A DNA stretch of 47,871 nucleotides from UBA509 sp038729325 (GTDB taxonomy: Archaea; Thermoplasmatota; Thermoplasmata; Thermoplasmatales; Thermoplasmataceae). The position numbers and the translations under genes are program-made. Shown piece by piece: positions 24,835 to 34,075 of the stretch (positions are counted from its first letter, which is position 1; every line of letters starts with the position of its first letter). The stretch is taken from NCBI GenBank assembly GCA_038729325.1, contig JAVYSG010000002.1, forward strand, positions 1 to 47,871, given 5' to 3'. The notes beneath the pieces are model-generated. The model saw only the letters and a program-made list of their open reading frames with translations, was not told the origin of the DNA and made no database searches.

Positions 24835-25646
24835 ACCTGGCCTCCTGCCTGTCTGCTTCTGCCGGCTAACCTGGCCACTGCAAGGACTGCAAGGGAAACA
24901 ATTATCATTACCGCTGATGCGGTAATGGCAACACCTGGCCCGAAATATCCATAGTACTGGTAGATGAGTACCGACGCTGCGCTGACTCCATTGAAAGGAT
25001 ACTGTGTAACATAATATGCAACAATTGCTATGGACCCAAACTCACTCATTGCACGGCTCATGGATGTCAGCATGGAAGAAAGAACCTGCCTGAGCATTCC
25101 CGGAAGCACGGCACCATAAAGCGTCCTTATTCTTGACGCGCCTAACGACTGAGAAAGAAGGTCGGGAAATATATTCCTGGAGGAGAAGGCAGACTGCATT
25201 GATCTGATGTAAATGGGCGCAGAAACAAATGCCAGGGCCATGATCATCCCCTGTATGGTATCAAAGAAATCTATGCCAATGGATTCCAGAAACTTTCCTG
25301 TAGGCGTGAATGGACTCCCCAGGATGAGAATGGCAATTCCCACTATGGGGTGCGGTATGGAAGCAGGTATATCGGCAATGGTCTCCATTCCCCTGTGCAC
25401 TCTGGAAGAAAGTTCATAGGCAAGGGGTGTGAATATTATGAACACAAGAACTGCTGACAGAATGGACGTAAACAGGGTCAGGGCTATGGCCTTCATCACT
25501 GTTATCCCGTATCCCTGCTGATCATGGTAAACTGCCAGCCCGTAGACCAGTATGAGAATAATGGGGATGGAGATGATTGCCACAGAAACAACAGAGAATA
25601 CCCACAGGATGTCTTTGTTCTGCCTCATTGGAATACACTGTTCCAT
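24831..25646 (-). CDS. ABC transporter permease (molybdate/tungstate type)
   Basis: The 271-aa membrane protein has about six helices and the permease EAA-like loop LLSQSLGASRIRTLYGAVLPG (near 186-206) that contacts the ATPase. ADIPASIPHPIVGIAILILG is typical of ModB/WtpB permeases. The start is ATG at 25646, 12 nt after the binding-protein gene; an in-frame ATG six codons later is an alternative. Confidence 0.88.
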   Translation of the reverse strand: MEQCIPMRQNKDILWVFSVVSVAIISIPIILILVYGLAVYHDQQGYGITVMKAIALTLFTSILSAVLVFIIFTPLAYELSSRVHRGMETIADIPASIPHPIVGIAILILGSPFTPTGKFLESIGIDFFDTIQGMIMALAFVSAPIYIRSMQSAFSSRNIFPDLLSQSLGASRIRTLYGAVLPGMLRQVLSSMLTSMSRAMSEFGSIAIVAYYVTQYPFNGVSAASVLIYQYYGYFGPGVAITASAVMIIVSLAVLAVARLAGRSRQAGGQV

Positions 25647-25658
25647 ATCAAGCTGCTA

Positions 25659-26687
25659 TCATGACAGTATTGGTCCTCCATATACAAGTCTGCCTTCTGA
25701 GGCCAGTGCTGTGATACTGGCAGGCGGCAGTGTATTGTTGAACAGAATTGGCTTTTCCAGAGGTCTCAAGCCGTATGCCGACAGGAACGAATCATTTCCC
25801 GGGATATAGCTGACAAATTCAACAGATGCTGCAGGGTCTGTCCCGTTTGCAAGTGCGGAGGCATAGAGATATATGGGTGCGCCTGACTGTTCACCTGCGG
25901 TTGTATTGTAGTGAAATTCAGAGTAGAATGTGGAAAGACTGGTATTCCCAAAACTCAGCTGAGCCGGCAGTTCAACATAATCAAGGTTCTTGGAGATTGC
26001 GGCGGATCTGTATATGTATAGAAATCCTATATCGCCATCCAGAAGTGGAGAAACAAGTTCTGCAGCGTTTGAATCTGATCTGACTGCCTGGTTTTTCATA
26101 ATCCTTTCCGTGAAGAATGAACTGTTATTCTCATAAAGGCTGCCTGCAATCTCAAGAGACAGGTATGCCCTCAGTCCGGCAGGGTCACTGCTTGCGTTGG
26201 ATATCCCTACCTTTACACTTCCGGAAGTCAGGTCAAGAAATGCATCCCTGTATGCCGCATCTCTCTGCGATGTATTCGAGGTGCTGTTTGCCTTTGAGAA
26301 GAGGCTGACTATGTTATTAACAGTTGAATTCTGATGGCCGTCGTATGCCAGTACAAGCTGGTCAGAGGCAAATGCCATTGCCCATCCGCTGTACCTGTGC
26401 CCGAGTGAAGCTTCTGTGTAGGTGCTCAGTGCCACAGATATGAATACACTGGCAGGAACACCCTGGGATATCTCTTCAGCCAGCGTGTAGGAACCTCCGC
26501 CCTTTGCCGGTTCTACAGCAATTCCTGTGGCGTTATGAAAACGGGAGATTAATGCATTGGTTTCTGCGACATACGCATCTGCGGAATAGAACACCAGCCC
26601 TGTGGCAGGCCTGTCAAGTTCAACGCCGACTCCAACCCCAATCATGATTATTGCCACAAGTATGGCTGCTACAACGGTTTTTCGCAT
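25659..26687 (-). CDS. extracellular oxyanion-binding protein (molybdate/tungstate type, WtpA/ModA-like)
   Basis: The 342-aa protein has an N-terminal signal or anchor helix (about residues 3-22, KTVVAAILVAIIMIGVGVG) followed by a periplasmic-binding-protein fold. LVFYSADAYVAETNALISRF, KGGGSYTLAEEISQG and VKVGISNASSDPAGLRAYLSLE match the ModA/WtpA family, including the substrate-binding serines. The frame is open upstream to 26765, but the ATG at 26687 sits 20 nt after a TATA box and begins the signal helix. It heads the transporter operon. Confidence 0.88.
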   Translation of the reverse strand: MRKTVVAAILVAIIMIGVGVGVELDRPATGLVFYSADAYVAETNALISRFHNATGIAVEPAKGGGSYTLAEEISQGVPASVFISVALSTYTEASLGHRYSGWAMAFASDQLVLAYDGHQNSTVNNIVSLFSKANSTSNTSQRDAAYRDAFLDLTSGSVKVGISNASSDPAGLRAYLSLEIAGSLYENNSSFFTERIMKNQAVRSDSNAAELVSPLLDGDIGFLYIYRSAAISKNLDYVELPAQLSFGNTSLSTFYSEFHYNTTAGEQSGAPIYLYASALANGTDPAASVEFVSYIPGNDSFLSAYGLRPLEKPILFNNTLPPASITALASEGRLVYGGPILS

Positions 26688-26706
26688 CTGCTGTTTATCC
26701 CTCGGG

Positions 26707-26716
26707 TAAATATAAA
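26707..26716 (-). promoter_or_regulatory. TATA box of the oxyanion transporter operon
   Basis: On the minus strand it reads TTTATATTTA, 20-29 nt before the binding-protein ATG at 26687, fitting a leaderless transcript. It lies in the 79-nt divergent region shared with the Tfx gene, so one regulator site could control both. Confidence 0.6.
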
Positions 26717-26734
26717 CAGTTTGAAAGCTGGCAA

Positions 26735-26743
26735 AAATTAAAC
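26735..26743 (+). promoter_or_regulatory. probable TATA box of the Tfx-family regulator gene
   Basis: AAATTAAAC is 24-32 nt before the ATG at 26767 in the divergent promoter region. The match is by position and composition only. Confidence 0.4.
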
Positions 26744-26766
26744 AATATCGTTTTACTGTTACCATT

Positions 26767-27198
26767 ATGGCCGGGAAAAGAGGGCTTGATCATGGATTCC
26801 TCACCGCGAGGCAGATGCAGATAGTGAGGATGCGGAAAGATGGATTGAAGCAGAGTGAGATTGCCGAACGGCTTGGAACCACACGGCAGAATATTGCCAT
26901 ACTTGAACACCGGGCCATGGAGAAAATAGAGGAGGCAGCCATTACGCTCCAGATGCTTGAGGGCGAGGGTACGGTGTGCGTAACCGGTATATCATCAGGC
27001 ACTCACATACTTGACGCTGTAAGGATACTCATAGAAAAGGCAGACGCAAACGGTATCAGGCTTAAGGGAAACATGGTGGATCTGGTTTCGTGGTTCAAGT
27101 CAAACATGGAAGGGAGCATAATTTCCGGCAGGATAAATACAGGAGTGAGGGTGATGATTCTCGCGGATGGAAGGTGCCTCAAACTCCCCGTCAGATGA
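26767..27198 (+). CDS. Tfx-family DNA-binding regulator
   Basis: The 143-aa protein has the Tfx N-terminal helix-turn-helix: FLTARQMQIVRMRKDGLKQSEIAERLGTTRQNIAILEHRAMEKIEEA (about residues 12-60). A C-terminal alpha/beta domain (70-143) may bind a ligand. Tfx was described in Methanothermobacter as binding the promoter of the molybdenum formylmethanofuran dehydrogenase operon, so its position back-to-back with a molybdate/tungstate transporter fits a metal-responsive regulator. Autoregulation is an inference. Confidence 0.86.
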   Translation: MAGKRGLDHGFLTARQMQIVRMRKDGLKQSEIAERLGTTRQNIAILEHRAMEKIEEAAITLQMLEGEGTVCVTGISSGTHILDAVRILIEKADANGIRLKGNMVDLVSWFKSNMEGSIISGRINTGVRVMILADGRCLKLPVR

Positions 27199-27200
27199 GG

Positions 27201-28466
27201 TCACCTGAATCTCATGGTCCCACCTGATGGGCTGCCAGGCTGTTTGTACCTGAACAGCATGGAATACAGGTGCAGCGGTGTCCTGCCCTTCTGTTCAGGC
27301 TCCTTCAGGCCAATGAAGAGGAGGGATGACAGAAACCTTCCGGAAAACACCACAGAATATGAAAATATCAGTGCAAGGTGCAGGGGGAAATGATCAATCA
27401 TGATCTGGAGAAGGTAACCCCCGGTAAGTGCTCCCACCAGATAGACAATCCCGTTGAATCCGTTTATTATTGATATGTACTCTGCCCTGTGTCCGGTGGG
27501 GACAATATCAAGAAGGTAGGAATTCATCACCACATTCTGTATGGAGCCCAGTACTCCACTGTACAGCTCCATTATGATAAATTCCCAGAAATTAGTGAAG
27601 AAGGCATATAGGAGCGGTATGGCGCTGAGCATCATGCGATTGGCAAGGATTAGTGGTGCACGGTTTATGTTGTCGGTCACTTTTCCAAGGAGATACTGGA
27701 CAAACACGGACATGGAGAGGGATGCAACTGTCAGAATTGCAACATCTGACAGGCTGAAGTGCATGACAAGCACAATTGTTATGGGAAACATGGGCCATGC
27801 CATTGACCAGAAGAGCCCCTGTACATTCATGGCCATGAAGTACTTATAAAACAGTGGATTCTTTTTCAGATCCCTGAGAGTTTTCCGGATGTTTCCAGTT
27901 AGCTCCTTCTGCTTCTCCGGCTCCTTCAACATTCCCATGAGTATTCCTGAAATAACGTAGGAGGCAGCCGAAGCAGAAAACGGTATGAATATGTCAGTTG
28001 TAACCTGCCCCTGGAACAGGAATGTCATTACAACCAGCGATCCGATTGTTCCAAGGGAGCTCAGGATATTTATTAAGGAGAGAAATTTGCCCCGTGTTGT
28101 TGCGTCAGTCTGGTCAGCAATCAGGGAGAACCAGTTCACCGTAATGAGCGATGCAAATAGAGAGATTGCGGCATAAACAATAACCAGTTGCACCGGTGTT
28201 CTTATTCTCCCCATCATGTACCAGAGGATGGCAAGAATGGCGCTTCCTACAATCAGGAAAGGCCTCCGCCTGCCAACGCGGTCGCTGAGTCTGCCCCACA
28301 GGAGTTGCCCGCCATTTGAAAGTGCATTGGCTGTGGACTGGAGCCAGCCCATTTCCACGGCAGTTGCCCCAATATAAACTCCGAAAACTCCCACGAATGA
28401 ACTTGCGGCAGTTGCCCCCACAGCCACAACAAATGACCGGATTGCAATCAACGTCTTATTGAACAT
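27201..28466 (-). CDS. MFS transporter
   Basis: The 421-aa protein has about 12 membrane helices, with the diagnostic cytoplasmic loop GRLSDRVGRRRPFLIVG between helices 2 and 3 (the MFS GxxxDRxGRR motif) and a central soluble loop (EPEKQKELTGNIRKTLRDLKKNP) between the two halves. The substrate is unknown. The frame is open to 28589, but those 41 residues are not hydrophobic; the ATG at 28466 gives a normal MFS N-terminus. It converges on the Tfx gene with a gap of 2 nt. Confidence 0.85.
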   Translation of the reverse strand: MFNKTLIAIRSFVVAVGATAASSFVGVFGVYIGATAVEMGWLQSTANALSNGGQLLWGRLSDRVGRRRPFLIVGSAILAILWYMMGRIRTPVQLVIVYAAISLFASLITVNWFSLIADQTDATTRGKFLSLINILSSLGTIGSLVVMTFLFQGQVTTDIFIPFSASAASYVISGILMGMLKEPEKQKELTGNIRKTLRDLKKNPLFYKYFMAMNVQGLFWSMAWPMFPITIVLVMHFSLSDVAILTVASLSMSVFVQYLLGKVTDNINRAPLILANRMMLSAIPLLYAFFTNFWEFIIMELYSGVLGSIQNVVMNSYLLDIVPTGHRAEYISIINGFNGIVYLVGALTGGYLLQIMIDHFPLHLALIFSYSVVFSGRFLSSLLFIGLKEPEQKGRTPLHLYSMLFRYKQPGSPSGGTMRFR

Positions 28467-28571
28467 AATATGACCTGAAGGGCGATCTGCAGCAATATCT
28501 ACTCTTATTATAATGTTATCAGCGCCGGTATTATGTGATTTCAGGGCCTGTTGCTGACGAGACCAGTGAAT

Positions 28572-28579
28572 ACTTAAAT
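28572..28579 (+). promoter_or_regulatory. TATA box of the MFS gene at 28619
   Basis: TTAAATAT, roughly 40 nt before the GTG start. The predicted transcription start, about 25 nt downstream, falls within the palindrome at 28592-28609. Confidence 0.55.
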
Positions 28580-28591
28580 ATTTGAACAAAA

Positions 28592-28609
28592 TGTAAGGAT
28601 GTCCTTACA
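28592..28609. promoter_or_regulatory. perfect inverted repeat at the promoter of the MFS gene, probable operator
   Basis: TGTAAGGATGTCCTTACA has two perfect 8-nt arms around a 2-nt centre. It starts 12 nt downstream of the TATA box and covers the expected transcription start, an arrangement typical of archaeal repressor sites. The regulator is not known. Confidence 0.6.
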
Positions 28610-28618
28610 AATTACAGG

Positions 28619-29887
28619 GTGTGTCTGTTGAATAGAGGCAGGAGATCTGAAGGTGGAGTTCTGGAGACCATTCTGGCCGGCTCCGGAATTTTCATAGCAA
28701 CTTATGATCTGGCAGCCATATCGGTGGCACTGCTTGTTCTTAGAAGGGCATGGAGTCTGAATGGCTTCGAACTTTCAATTCTTGGATCTGCTGCTCTTTT
28801 CGGTGCCATTGCTGGATCGGCGACTGCCGGTATATTTGCGGACAGGTTTGGCAGGCGTGCGCTTCTGGTTGGGGATTTCATAGCATACGTAGCAGCTTCT
28901 GTCGGGAGTGCATTTTCTCCTGATTTTTCATGGCTTTTTGCCTTCAGATTTATTGTTGGAATCGGCATTGGAGCTGATTTTGCAGTTGTATTCCCCTATA
29001 TTTCAGAAATAAAAACTGCTGGAACAAGAGGACGGAACATGGCAACAGTGATGATGGCGGCTAACTTCGGAATGATCATAGCCTATGGTCTTGGAGGTGT
29101 ATTTCTGGGTGCAGGATCACAGGGATGGAGAATTGTGCTTCTTGCAGGAGGACTTATGGCTGTTCCGGTCATATTCATGCGGAGCAGAATCAGCGAATCA
29201 GCATCCTGGAAAAGGTCAAGGCTTCCTCATATGCGCGACATTCTTGCAGGTTTCCGCAGGGATGATATCAAAAAAATTGCTGTCTCGTCCGCAGCATGGT
29301 TCTCATATCAGGTGAGCGACCAGGGGCTTTCCGTGTTCCTTCCACTCCTGCTTCTCACCACGCTTGGCACAGACAATTCCATTTCATCCTATGGCAGCCT
29401 TCTGGTTAAATCGGTCACAATACCTGCCGCCATCGTGACCGTTATTCTCATAGACAGGATAGGGCGAAAACCACTTCAGATATCGGGATTTCTTGGAAGG
29501 GCGGTGCCACTCATAGCACTGTCAGCAATAATGGTGTATACAGGTGGAAAATACGGGTTCCTTGAAATAGGTCTCCTGCTTGCTGCCTATTTCTTCGGTG
29601 CAATGGGGCCGGACAAGACCATTGTAATATCTCCTGCCGAGCAGTTCGGTACGGAAATCAGGGCCACAGGCCAGGGAATCGCTGAATCCATAGGTCGTAC
29701 AGGAGGGCTTGCAGGGGTTCTTGGTTATGGCATACTCTCTGCCATTTATGGGCCATGGGCGGGCATTATGTATTTCGGGATTTTTGCCGTTGCCGGATTC
29801 CTGGTGAGCACGATAATGAAAGAAACGGGACCAATGGCCACAAGGGACAGGACGCTCGCTGAAGACACCTCATGGTCAGGGAAGTGA
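28619..29887 (+). CDS. MFS transporter (metabolite:H+ symporter type)
   Basis: The 422-aa protein has 12 predicted membrane helices. The loop FADRFGRRALLVGDF lies between helices 2 and 3, and DRIGRKPLQISGFLGR is the matching loop in the second half. FRFIVGIGIGADFAVVFPYISEI is typical of the sugar/organic-acid symporter subgroup. The substrate is unknown. The start is uncertain: GTG at 28619 or TTG at 28628. A perfect palindrome at the promoter suggests specific repression. It converges on the DAHP synthase gene. Confidence 0.87.
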   Translation: MCLLNRGRRSEGGVLETILAGSGIFIATYDLAAISVALLVLRRAWSLNGFELSILGSAALFGAIAGSATAGIFADRFGRRALLVGDFIAYVAASVGSAFSPDFSWLFAFRFIVGIGIGADFAVVFPYISEIKTAGTRGRNMATVMMAANFGMIIAYGLGGVFLGAGSQGWRIVLLAGGLMAVPVIFMRSRISESASWKRSRLPHMRDILAGFRRDDIKKIAVSSAAWFSYQVSDQGLSVFLPLLLLTTLGTDNSISSYGSLLVKSVTIPAAIVTVILIDRIGRKPLQISGFLGRAVPLIALSAIMVYTGGKYGFLEIGLLLAAYFFGAMGPDKTIVISPAEQFGTEIRATGQGIAESIGRTGGLAGVLGYGILSAIYGPWAGIMYFGIFAVAGFLVSTIMKETGPMATRDRTLAEDTSWSGK

Positions 29888-29891
29888 TCCT

Positions 29892-30875
29892 TCAGAAGAC
29901 GGTTGCTGCGGAGGAATGAAGAAGCTGAAAAAGATCATGCGCATTTCTGTTCAGGGACCGGAACTGCTCAAACGTTATCTGCTGTTCAGCATCTGAAAGG
30001 GCTCTATCAGGATCATTATGAACCTCAACCTCAAGCATGGTGGCACCAGCTGCAACCGCCGCGAGTGCCAGTGGCTCAACAAGTTCACGCCTGCCAGCCG
30101 GATGGCTGGGGTCAGCACACACAGGCAGATGGGTCATTCTCCCGAGCGCAACTATTGCACCTGAATCCATGGTGAATCTTGTGACTCCCTCAAAGCTTCT
30201 TATCCCTCTGTAACACATAATTACATCCGGATTTCCGCCTGAAAGGATGTATTCCGCCGATCCCAGCCACTCATTTATGGAATTGCCCATTCCATTCTTC
30301 AACAGCACAGGCATATGGACCGTACCTGCAAATTTGAGCAGTGAGAAATTCTGAGAATTCCTGCTTCCAATCTGCAGTATGTCAACACTGTCCTGAAAAT
30401 ACGGGAACTGTGACGGATCAAGAATCTCTGAGACCACCGGAAGGCCGGTTTCATCTGAAGCATCCTTCAGCAGCTTAAGACCCTGAATGCCCAGGCCCTG
30501 AAAGGAATACGGGCTGGTGCGTGGCTTGAATGCGCCACCCCTGAGAATATCCGCACCGGATTTTTTCAGCTCCGCCGCAATGGCTGATATCTGTTCACCC
30601 GATTCCACTGCACAGGGGCCGGCTGCAATGACAAGCCTGTCAGGGCCTATGTTCAGATCCCTAACATGCACTCTGGTTGAAGCCGGTTTGAACTTTCTGG
30701 AGGCAAGTCCTTCGCTGATAGTTATCCCCAGATATCCCGGATCAATATCTGCCGAATGATCTGCAAGGATCACATCGCGGTCATAAAGACGTATTTTCCT
30801 GAATGATGCAGATGACGCCTGAAGCAAATCACTCAGTCCGGCACTGCTTTCACTGTCCTTCGGAATGATCAACAA
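29892..30875 (-). CDS. 3-deoxy-7-phosphoheptulonate (DAHP) synthase
   Basis: The 327-aa enzyme condenses PEP and erythrose 4-phosphate, the first step of the shikimate pathway. It has an N-terminal ferredoxin-like regulatory segment of about 70 residues and a TIM-barrel core. In order the core shows VIAAGPCAVES, LRGGAFKPRTSPYSFQGLG, GLPVVSEI, LQIGSRNSQNF, LLKNGMGNSINEW, CYRGIRSFE and CADPSHPAGRR, the marks of the type seen in Thermotoga and Pyrococcus. The first codon is TTG; a TATA-like GATATAAA lies only a few nt before it, so the true start could be slightly further in. Confidence 0.93.
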   Translation of the reverse strand: MLIIPKDSESSAGLSDLLQASSASFRKIRLYDRDVILADHSADIDPGYLGITISEGLASRKFKPASTRVHVRDLNIGPDRLVIAAGPCAVESGEQISAIAAELKKSGADILRGGAFKPRTSPYSFQGLGIQGLKLLKDASDETGLPVVSEILDPSQFPYFQDSVDILQIGSRNSQNFSLLKFAGTVHMPVLLKNGMGNSINEWLGSAEYILSGGNPDVIMCYRGIRSFEGVTRFTMDSGAIVALGRMTHLPVCADPSHPAGRRELVEPLALAAVAAGATMLEVEVHNDPDRALSDAEQQITFEQFRSLNRNAHDLFQLLHSSAATVF

Positions 30876-31052
30876 TTTATATCGTGATAGACATTATCTA
30901 ACACTATTAAAGTTTTATCATAACAGCCGGCAATACAGTATATGGGTTGTTCACCATGATCCTGCTGCTCAGGCCGATTTCCATTTTCCGGTATAATTTA
31001 TTTTAACTCAAGCACTTAGAAACTGTATTTTAGTTGGTTATAATCAGGAAAT

Positions 31053-32492
31053 GTGGATAATGACACACGGCTGATAATAGCATTGCTAATCGGAGTGCTC
31101 ATGGGAGCAGTGGATTCCACAATAGTGCTTCTTGCCCTTCCAACCATTACTGTGGACCTGAATACACAGCTTTCCTATTCCATATGGATAATAATGATCT
31201 ATCTGCTTGTTATCGCAGTGGGCACAACACAGTTCGGACGCCTTGGAGATATACTGACAAGAAAGGTTATCTTCAACACAGGACTGGGGCTGTTCACAGT
31301 GGGATCTGCCCTCTGCGGTGCCTCAAGTGGAATCGCTGAACTCATAGCTTTCAGGGCTGTCCAGGCATGCGGTGCCTCAATGATTCAGTCAAACAGCGGT
31401 GCCATAGTGGCTGATAATTTTCCACCCAACAAGAGAGGGCGTGTTTTCGGCTACACAGCCGTGGGGTATAATGCAGGCGCAATGCTGGGAATTGTTCTTG
31501 GTGGCATAATAACAACCTTCATCGGATGGAGGTATATATTCTACATAAACGTCCCAATCGGTGCATTTGCCATATATTTCGGTACAAGATATATCAGGAA
31601 GGGACACAGGGTTGAGAACAGGCTGGACATCCCTGGAACCATAACACTGGCCCTTGCCCTGATACTGATTTCATATGCCGCAGTTGACATAGCGTCCTAC
31701 GGCGTAAGGTCACTGAACATTTTTCTGATCCTTGGCGGCATTGCTGTTCTCATTATCTTCATAATCATAGAGAGAAGGGTAGCAAAACCCCTCCTTCCCA
31801 TGAAGATATTCAGGATAAGGATACTGACATTTTCAATCATGGCATCATTTTTCCAGAGCCTTGGCTTTCTTGCGGTGGTTTTCATAATAATAATGTATCT
31901 GCAGGGGATAAGGGGGCTCTCTCCATTCTACAGTTCACTTCTGCTTCTACCGGGATACGTTGTCGGCAGTATAATGGGCCCGGAATTTGGAAAGATCACT
32001 GACAGGGTCGGGTCCAGGATTCCTGCAACAGCCGGCCTTGCAATGATGGGGGCCTCTGTTCTGGTCTATTCCACACTTACGGTCACTTCATCACTTTACA
32101 TAGTCCTGTTCGCTTCATTTCTTACAGGCCTCGGATCATCCATGTTCTTTCCTGCAAACAACAGCGCCGTTATGGCCAACTCCCCAAGGGAACTTTACGG
32201 ATTGTCATCGGGATTTCTCAGGACCATGGCCAATATAGGCATGCTTGGAAGCTTTGTTGTGGCCATATCCATTGCCAGCATATCAGTTCCAAGATATGTG
32301 GCGTTTGAGGTTTTTGCTGGGCTGGGAAAACTTCTGGGAAACGTTTCAACTGCCTTCATGGGCGGAATACATGCTGCACTTTATGTATCACTTGGAATAC
32401 TCACCGTTGCCGCAATCCTGTCCATTGTGAGAGGTAAGGAGAACAGGGGGCCGACAGCACAGAATCCCCCGGCCAGGGTTGCAGAAAAATGA
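31053..32492 (+). CDS. MFS drug/multidrug efflux transporter (DHA2, 14-helix type)
   Basis: The 479-aa protein has about 14 membrane helices. VDSTIVLLALPTI near residue 21 is the DHA2 motif in helix 1, FGRLGDILTRKVIF is the A motif, and GYNAGAMLGIVLGGIITTFIGWRYIFYINVPIG is the 14-helix motif C and helix 5-6 region. It is probably an exporter of toxic compounds, though such proteins are also exporters of metabolites. The start is GTG at 31053, preceded by AGGA. It is preceded by a non-coding stretch with several A/T-rich boxes. Confidence 0.87.
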   Translation: MDNDTRLIIALLIGVLMGAVDSTIVLLALPTITVDLNTQLSYSIWIIMIYLLVIAVGTTQFGRLGDILTRKVIFNTGLGLFTVGSALCGASSGIAELIAFRAVQACGASMIQSNSGAIVADNFPPNKRGRVFGYTAVGYNAGAMLGIVLGGIITTFIGWRYIFYINVPIGAFAIYFGTRYIRKGHRVENRLDIPGTITLALALILISYAAVDIASYGVRSLNIFLILGGIAVLIIFIIIERRVAKPLLPMKIFRIRILTFSIMASFFQSLGFLAVVFIIIMYLQGIRGLSPFYSSLLLLPGYVVGSIMGPEFGKITDRVGSRIPATAGLAMMGASVLVYSTLTVTSSLYIVLFASFLTGLGSSMFFPANNSAVMANSPRELYGLSSGFLRTMANIGMLGSFVVAISIASISVPRYVAFEVFAGLGKLLGNVSTAFMGGIHAALYVSLGILTVAAILSIVRGKENRGPTAQNPPARVAEK

Positions 32493-32570
32493 CCGGCAGG
32501 CATCCCGATAAGAGCAGGATATAATGCGTGCCGACTCTGAAATTGTTTAAGGCATAATACGCAATCAACA

Positions 32571-33854
32571 TTGGCGGAAGTGAATGATCAAATGCTGGAT
32601 GATGACTTGGATGGAATAATTGAAAGCTACGGCTGGAAGGGGATGAATGGACTTTACAGGCCAGCATTTCGAAGAGGATCCATAGCCGATATACCGGGTG
32701 CTCTGATGGAATCGCAGGGCATTTATCATGATCAGAGGTCTCCCGATATGCTCCGCCATGTCTCCGAGGCCTCAGATCACACTGTTTTCATTTTGGTTGA
32801 TGGCCTTGGGCACAGCACGATCCAGTATGCCCTGGGCAACTACAGAGTTGTAAATTTGAGGGAATTCATGGAGGAATCTGTATACGTTCCCGCTACCAGC
32901 ATCTTTCCATCCACAACATCAACTGCAACTGTAACTCTTCACACCGGCATGGACCCCGAAGAGCACGGCATAATCGGTTATATACAGTACCTGAAAGAGA
33001 TTGGTTCTGTGTGCAATATGATATCTCTTAGCCCGCTTGGCATGAGGAACAGGTCGCTTGTGGACAGCTCCAGTGTATTTTCACACATCTACAGGCACGG
33101 AACATTACATGAAAAGTTCTCAGGAGAGGGAATAGATTCTTTCCTGTACATGCCGTACAATATAAGAAACAGCGGACTTACGCGCATCACTGGAAAGGGA
33201 TCGGTTATGAGGCCATACCATTCAATTTCACACATGTTTACAGCGCTGAAAAATGATATTCTTTCTACGGGCCGCAGAAGCTTCCACTTCTGCTATATTT
33301 CTACAGTTGACACAATATCACACAAGATCGGCCCGTACTCGCAGGAAACAGCTGAAGATATTGATTCAATATTCTATTTCATAAAGCATGCTCTGGGGGA
33401 AAACGTGGCAGGTTCAGGTACGTCTGTCACCATTTCAGCCGATCACGGCCACACTGTTGTGAATCAGGACAGGGTTGACGATCTCTCAAGGGACAGAATC
33501 CTGAGGAGAATGCTTGCATCTCCTGCCACCGGAGATGAGAGGGCTCCATTCATAAGGATCATGCATGAACAGGAAAGCGACTTTCTTGATCACATGGGTA
33601 AAAGATATCCGGGGCACATGGCAGTCAGCACCAGGCAACTGATGGATCAGGGGTTTTTCGGGAGAAGCTCATCTACCAGCCTTGATCCTGACATGTTCTC
33701 AGACTATACCATAATTCCTGCACAGGACAGCGGCATCATTGATACATCGCTTTCCTCTCTGGACCCTGAGTGGTCCAACATCGATATGATTGGAATGCAT
33801 GGGGGGTTCAGCCGTGAAGAGATGATCGTCCCCATAATCACAAAGAAATTCTGA
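32571..33854 (+). CDS. alkaline-phosphatase-superfamily phosphodiesterase (nucleotide pyrophosphatase type)
   Basis: The 427-aa protein has the metal-site aspartate in FILVDGLGHST (Asp77), the nucleophile threonine region FPSTTSTATVTLHTGMDP near 112-129, the metal-binding VDTISHKIGPYS, and SADHGHTVVN. These features mark the type I phosphodiesterase/nucleotide pyrophosphatase family; the substrate is unknown. No signal peptide is visible. The TTG at 32571 is preceded by TTTAAGG about 25 nt upstream, suggesting a leaderless transcript. It is oriented with, but separate from, the MFS gene. Confidence 0.84.
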   Translation: MAEVNDQMLDDDLDGIIESYGWKGMNGLYRPAFRRGSIADIPGALMESQGIYHDQRSPDMLRHVSEASDHTVFILVDGLGHSTIQYALGNYRVVNLREFMEESVYVPATSIFPSTTSTATVTLHTGMDPEEHGIIGYIQYLKEIGSVCNMISLSPLGMRNRSLVDSSSVFSHIYRHGTLHEKFSGEGIDSFLYMPYNIRNSGLTRITGKGSVMRPYHSISHMFTALKNDILSTGRRSFHFCYISTVDTISHKIGPYSQETAEDIDSIFYFIKHALGENVAGSGTSVTISADHGHTVVNQDRVDDLSRDRILRRMLASPATGDERAPFIRIMHEQESDFLDHMGKRYPGHMAVSTRQLMDQGFFGRSSSTSLDPDMFSDYTIIPAQDSGIIDTSLSSLDPEWSNIDMIGMHGGFSREEMIVPIITKKF

Positions 33855-34032
33855 AATTCACCGCATCAAGTTGATGTCCTTTCTGATCAGGCAGGCTGCA
33901 CTGCATGCGACCGTGTGGAATCTTGAAACAGGCCAGTATACGTCGATTGAGCTTATAATTTCATTCCAAACTGTGAATTGACTCTGCATTCTGTAAGTAA
34001 ATACACCTGCACCATTATATTTTAACCATAAT

Positions 34033-34043
34033 GTTTAAAAATA
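34033..34043 (+). promoter_or_regulatory. probable TATA box of the beta-oxidation operon
   Basis: GTTTAAAAATA is a good archaeal box A. The transcription start predicted about 25 nt downstream falls close to the tandem repeat at 34058-34075. Confidence 0.5.
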
Positions 34044-34057
34044 GCACTTTCTTTCTT

Positions 34058-34075
34058 ACATGATTTACATGATTT
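34058..34075 (+). repeat. tandem 9-nt direct repeat near the operon transcription start
   Basis: ACATGATTT occurs twice without spacer. It overlaps the predicted start of transcription of the acyl-CoA operon and may bind a regulator. Confidence 0.4.

Noticed and set aside
30956..31006. 16-codon frame upstream of the MFS drug transporter gene, considered as a leader peptide
   Set aside because: No run of regulatory codons, no attenuator-like structure, and leader-peptide attenuation is not established in archaea of this kind.
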